From assembly GCA_030634675.1 (NCBI GenBank), contig DAOWAH010000111.1, positions 1 through 6,114 on the forward strand: a DNA stretch of 6,114 nt. Reading direction: 5' to 3'. Positions 6,027 through 6,114 of the stretch are shown here, in pieces (position 1 is the first letter of the stretch; every line of letters starts with the position of its first letter). Both the position numbers and the translations under genes were made by a program. Origin of the DNA: Fidelibacterota bacterium (GTDB lineage: Bacteria; Marinisomatota; Marinisomatia; Marinisomatales; TCS56). The notes under the pieces are model-generated. The model did not search any database, was not told the DNA's origin, and saw nothing but the letters and a program-made list of their open reading frames with translations.

Positions 6027-6114
6027 ATGCTGATATTGGAAGCAACTGCTAAAGTCAATATCGGCCTGCAAATCAGGGATCAGCGGCTCGATGGCTACCA
6101 CAATATCCACACTA
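6027..6114 (+). CDS. ispE: 4-diphosphocytidyl-2-C-methyl-D-erythritol kinase IspE, N-terminal fragment
   Basis: Only the first 29 codons are in the window; the gene runs off the right edge. The product starts MLILEATAKVNIGLQIRDQR and continues with LDGYHNIHT, the N-terminal pattern of the GHMP kinase IspE (AKxNxGL then DGYH). K9 and N11 correspond to the conserved substrate-side residues. IspE uses ATP to phosphorylate CDP-methylerythritol, the step between IspD and IspF. GGTGAT (6019-6024), part of the extended anti-Shine-Dalgarno match, lies directly before the ATG at 6027, with tight spacing. It lies 204 bases after ispF in the same direction, completing an ispD-ispF-ispE set. The ATP-binding Gly-rich motif expected further on is outside the window. 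Confidence 0.92.
   Translation, partial: MLILEATAKVNIGLQIRDQRLDGYHNIHT

Overview
This is a bacterial chromosomal window of moderate G+C. It has ordinary Shine-Dalgarno/ATG gene structure, short operon overlaps, and AT-rich gaps between operons. RuvB, QueA and the MEP isoprenoid enzymes mark it as bacterial. The protein flavour, especially the transketolase tail, suggests an uncultured lineage near the FCB group (Zixibacteria-like). That placement is an impression from the residues, not a demonstrated assignment.

Layout, left to right. (1) 1-545, + strand: the 3' end of a transketolase gene, cut by the window edge. (2) 557-609: a hairpin with A/T tracts on both sides, between converging genes. 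(3) 622-1146, - strand: an unrecognised 174-residue protein built from about four 37-38-residue repeats, each with a Gly/aromatic-rich motif ending in Trp. This is the most unusual gene here. (4) 1147-1553: a 407-bp stretch without a convincing large gene. It holds a possible 45-residue membrane peptide gene on the - strand and at least two strong inverted repeats that look like palindromic intergenic elements. (5) 1554-2354, - strand: a creatininase-family amidohydrolase with intact metal-site motifs. (6) 2355-2554: an AT-rich divergent promoter region. (7) 2555 to the window end, + strand: a compact operon ruvB - queA - ispD - ispF - (small broken ORF) - ispE. Its first three junctions overlap by 11, 1 and 8 bp.

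The operon joins Holliday-junction branch migration (ruvB), queuosine tRNA modification (queA) and three enzymes of the methylerythritol phosphate route to isoprenoids (ispD, ispE, ispF). IspD makes CDP-methylerythritol, IspE phosphorylates it and IspF cyclises the product. Tight overlaps suggest co-transcription and translational coupling through ispF. The 204 bp between ispF and ispE holds a strong ribosome binding site and a signal-like N-terminus that soon meets stops, with open sequence continuing in another frame. This looks like the remnant of a small gene.

No tRNA, rRNA, CRISPR array, transposase or phage gene was seen. No clearly new multi-gene system is present. The best candidates for novelty are the tandem-repeat protein and the palindromic elements.
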